From: an uncultured Peptococcaceae bacterium
GTDB lineage: Bacteria; Bacillota; Peptococcia; Peptococcales; Peptococcaceae
Direction: 5' to 3'
DNA: 7,542 nt
Assembly (NCBI GenBank): GCA_902492275.1
Contig: CABUKW010000142.1
Location: forward strand, 1-7,542
Both the position numbers and the translations under genes were made by a program. Positions 5,891 through 7,542 of the stretch are shown here, one piece after another; positions within the stretch are counted from its first letter, which is position 1; each line of letters starts with the position of its first letter. The notes under the pieces are model-generated. The model saw nothing but the letters and a program-made list of their open reading frames with translations, was not told the origin of the DNA and made no database searches.

Positions 5891-6394
5891 TTACAGTAAA
5901 TAGCCTTTTTTTTGCAGCACCTGTTCGATAAGATTTAATACCTGTTCCGAATCGGCTTCAATTGTGTGACAATGGATATCGGCGGTGAGATTTTTTAAGG
6001 GATTAGCCTGTCTGTCTTGCAGGGATTGCAAAAATTCCTGCACTTGATGGCGAGACGATACATAAAGCGGCGCTTTCAAATCACCGTAAATATTGTGATG
6101 GACCGATACGTCTAATACAGTGCCGCCTAAATCGACAATGGTGTTCAGCTCATCTTCAATTTGCTCGTCGGTGTGCTGCACCCGGACTGTGCGGGTGAGA
6201 GCGGGACTGTTTTGCAATAAATAGCCCTTGGTGGTAGATAAAATCTGGTATCCCGCGGCTCGCAGCCAGGAAATATCCTGCACAATAATTTGCCGGCTGA
6301 CCTGGCATCGCTGGGCTAATTCGGTGCCAGATACGGGAACGCCCGCGGTTTTCAAGGCACCAATAATAGTTTCACGGCGGTTTTCTGCTGTCAT
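5891..6394 (-). CDS. niaR: NiaR, niacin-responsive repressor of NAD biosynthesis
   Basis: This 167-residue regulator (YrxA in Bacillus) represses de novo NAD synthesis and niacin uptake genes when niacin is available (family knowledge). Residues 5-58 are an HTH_11 winged helix: ETIIGALKTAG, then ELAQRCQVSRQIIVQDISWL (25-44), then the wing at 48-60 (GYQILSTTKGYLL). Residues 70-167 are the '3H' domain named for its histidines: H99-H100, H116 and H141/H143. H74, E82, H141 and H143 have the same spacing as the metal ligands I recall for Thermotoga TM1602 (H79, E87, H146, H148), so metal binding is likely kept. Full family length. AAAGGAG (6410-6404) lies nine bases before ATG 6394. It follows nadC by 74 bases, which contain an internal promoter, so it may be made both with the operon and alone. 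I did not recognise a NiaR operator here; it may lie before the operon, outside the window. Confidence 0.92.
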   Translation of the reverse strand: MTAENRRETIIGALKTAGVPVSGTELAQRCQVSRQIIVQDISWLRAAGYQILSTTKGYLLQNSPALTRTVRVQHTDEQIEDELNTIVDLGGTVLDVSVHHNIYGDLKAPLYVSSRHQVQEFLQSLQDRQANPLKNLTADIHCHTIEADSEQVLNLIEQVLQKKGYLL

Positions 6395-6432
6395 AATGGT
6401 TCGCTCCTTTGCTAACAGGTTCTTTTGACTCT

Positions 6433-6462
6433 ATTGTAGCATATTAACAAGGTTTGGAGCAA
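6433..6462 (-). promoter_or_regulatory. Internal promoter for niaR
   Basis: On the minus strand TTGCTC (6462-6457), 18 bases, then TACAAT (6438-6433) with TGC directly before it (extended -10). It lies just after the nadC stop (6471-6469) and would start transcription near 6426, about 32 bases before the niaR ATG. This would let the repressor be made independently of the operon. Confidence 0.6.
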
Positions 6463-6468
6463 GCCAGC

Positions 6469-7323
6469 TTATAGTGCATGCAGATTTTTTAAGGATAAAT
6501 CCAAAATGGGAGCGGAATGGGTTAACGCGCCGCTGGAAATGTAATCTACACCGGCTGCGGCTAAAGCTGCAATATTTTCTTTGGTCACATTACCAGAGCA
6601 TTCCGTCTGTGCGCGACCGGCAATGAGTTGTACAGCCTGCTGCATCTGTTCCAAAGTCATGTTATCCAGCATGATAATGTCGGCGCCTGCTTCCAGTGCT
6701 TCTTGGACCATGTCCAGTGTTTCTACCTCCACTTCAATTTTCCGCACAAAAGGTGCGTAGTGTTTGGCTAACGTGATAGCTTCTTTCACACCGCCAGCGG
6801 CACCGATATGGTTATCCTTAATGAGAATCCCATCGGACAAATTGTAACGATGATTATATCCGCCGCCGACACGCACCGCATATTTTTCAAAAATACGCAT
6901 GTTCGGTGTGGTTTTGCGAGTATCCAATAGTTTCACGTTGGTTCCTTCCAATAAGGCCGCTGTTTTTCTGGTATAGGTGGCAATACCGCTCATACGCTGT
7001 AAATAGTTGAGCGCGGTGCGTTCGCCGGTGAGCAAAACGCGCATATCGCCCTCCAGAAGTGCTAGCTTTTGTCCTTTTTGGACATAATCTCCGTCTTGGC
7101 AGAAAAACGTGATTTTCGTATTGGTATCCAATAAATGAAAGGTGCGGGCAAAGACCGGTAATCCGGCAACGACCCCATCCTGTTTACAGATTAAATCGGC
7201 TTGCCCCGGACGGGCCGTGGGCAAAATTGCATTGGTGGTTACATCTTCGCTGGAAATATCTTCTCGCAAAGCCTGTAGAATCAGTGGGTCCTGGTTTAAA
7301 AGTTGTGTAATAGGGTCATGCAT
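6469..7323 (-). CDS. nadC: NadC, nicotinate-nucleotide pyrophosphorylase (quinolinate phosphoribosyltransferase)
   Basis: NadC converts quinolinate and PRPP to nicotinate mononucleotide, CO2 and pyrophosphate, the step where de novo NAD synthesis joins the shared pathway; it acts in the cytoplasm. The 284 residues are full length. Seen: EDISSEDVTT (21-30) at the N-terminus, GERTALNYLQRMSGIAT (100-116) with R102, DTRKTTP (134-140) with R136 and K137, H158-R159, the lysine motif IKDNHI (168-173), EVEVET (197-202), MLDN (218-221), SGN (243-245) and SSGALTHS (263-270). These cover the quinolinate and PRPP binding residues, so the enzyme should be active. ATG 7323 overlaps the nadB stop by 8 bases (ATGCATGA), typical of translational coupling. 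AAAGGAA lies about 10 bases before it, inside nadB. Nothing appears truncated or odd. Confidence 0.97.
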   Translation of the reverse strand: MHDPITQLLNQDPLILQALREDISSEDVTTNAILPTARPGQADLICKQDGVVAGLPVFARTFHLLDTNTKITFFCQDGDYVQKGQKLALLEGDMRVLLTGERTALNYLQRMSGIATYTRKTAALLEGTNVKLLDTRKTTPNMRIFEKYAVRVGGGYNHRYNLSDGILIKDNHIGAAGGVKEAITLAKHYAPFVRKIEVEVETLDMVQEALEAGADIIMLDNMTLEQMQQAVQLIAGRAQTECSGNVTKENIAALAAAGVDYISSGALTHSAPILDLSLKNLHAL

Positions 7324-7542
7324 GTTGATGTATTCCTTTCTCGGTTTGAATGGCTTCCTGTACTCGTCGCCGGTAAGTTTGCTGTAATTGTCGGATATCT
7401 TGATAACAGCCTAAATCAATTCGCGCAGCTAATTTTTCAGCTTCTTGGAAATGGGCGGCGTCTGCCTGATGGGCTTCCATATCATAAGCGGCTCGTTGGG
7501 CGAAAACCAAACTTTCCAGTAGAGAATTGCTGGCCAGCCGGT
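7316..7542 (-). CDS. nadB: NadB, L-aspartate oxidase (C-terminal end, cut by window edge)
   Basis: The last 74 residues of NadB are visible; the rest lies beyond the right edge. NadB is the FAD enzyme that oxidises L-aspartate to iminoaspartate for quinolinate synthesis by NadA. The identifying segment is RLASNSLLESLVFAQRAA at the start of the visible part, the conserved stretch near the FAD and substrate site whose arginine and serines are family hallmarks. The remainder is the variable helical C-terminus, ending HQHA before TGA at 7318-7316. The tail is short compared with the E. coli enzyme's, as I recall, which is common in Bacillota. It is the upstream member of the nadB-nadC-niaR cluster, with an 8-base overlap into nadC. 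Confidence 0.93.
   Translation of the reverse strand, partial: RLASNSLLESLVFAQRAAYDMEAHQADAAHFQEAEKLAARIDLGCYQDIRQLQQTYRRRVQEAIQTEKGIHQHA

Noticed and set aside
5789..5899. A 36-codon plus-strand frame starting ATG TCT GCA and ending TAA, between the terminator and the niaR 3' end.
   Set aside because: No convincing ribosome site, lies just after a terminator, and its end overlaps niaR on the other strand. Length is within chance expectation.

Overview
The window comes from a spore-forming member of the Bacillota (Firmicutes). The main evidence is the N-terminal part of the sporulation signalling peptidase SpoIVB at the left edge. A niacin-responsive NiaR repressor in a nadB-nadC-niaR cluster, strong purine-rich Shine-Dalgarno sites and classical hairpin-plus-T terminators fit the same picture. 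Base composition is moderate, neither strongly AT- nor GC-rich. The secreted protein with a C-terminal module resembling the copper-amine-oxidase-N 'stalk' domain is a style common in Clostridia and Negativicutes. I cannot settle the genus from this window.

Layout, left to right. (1) 1-515, minus strand: the 5' part of spoIVB, cut by the window edge, with a candidate forespore-type promoter in front of it. (2) 525-864: a divergent intergenic region carrying that promoter and a candidate housekeeping promoter facing right. (3) 865-2529, plus: an exported glycerophosphodiester phosphodiesterase-like protein, closed by a clear terminator. (4) 2737-3627, plus: a stand-alone DUF4261 protein of unknown function. 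(5) 3628-4110: a 483-base non-coding stretch with a 13-bp tandem repeat, several hairpins and a near-consensus sigma-A promoter. (6) 4111-5709, plus: a cyclic-di-GMP signalling protein with a degenerate receiver, an HD-GYP phosphodiesterase domain and a GGDEF cyclase domain. It is followed by a terminator that works on paper in both directions, because the next genes run towards it. (7) 7542-5891, minus: the 3' end of nadB, then nadC overlapping it by 8 bases, then niaR, which also has its own internal promoter.

The right-hand cluster is a coherent unit. NadB oxidises aspartate to iminoaspartate. NadC turns quinolinate into nicotinate mononucleotide. NiaR is the niacin-sensing repressor expected to control de novo NAD synthesis. 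nadA is not in view and would be expected further upstream of nadB, or elsewhere. The other genes look like separate single-gene transcription units. I find no mobile element, CRISPR array, tRNA, rRNA or confident riboswitch, and no clear evidence of an undescribed multi-gene system. The most unusual object is the three-domain c-di-GMP protein, with both opposing domains largely intact and a receiver that has lost its phosphorylation residues.
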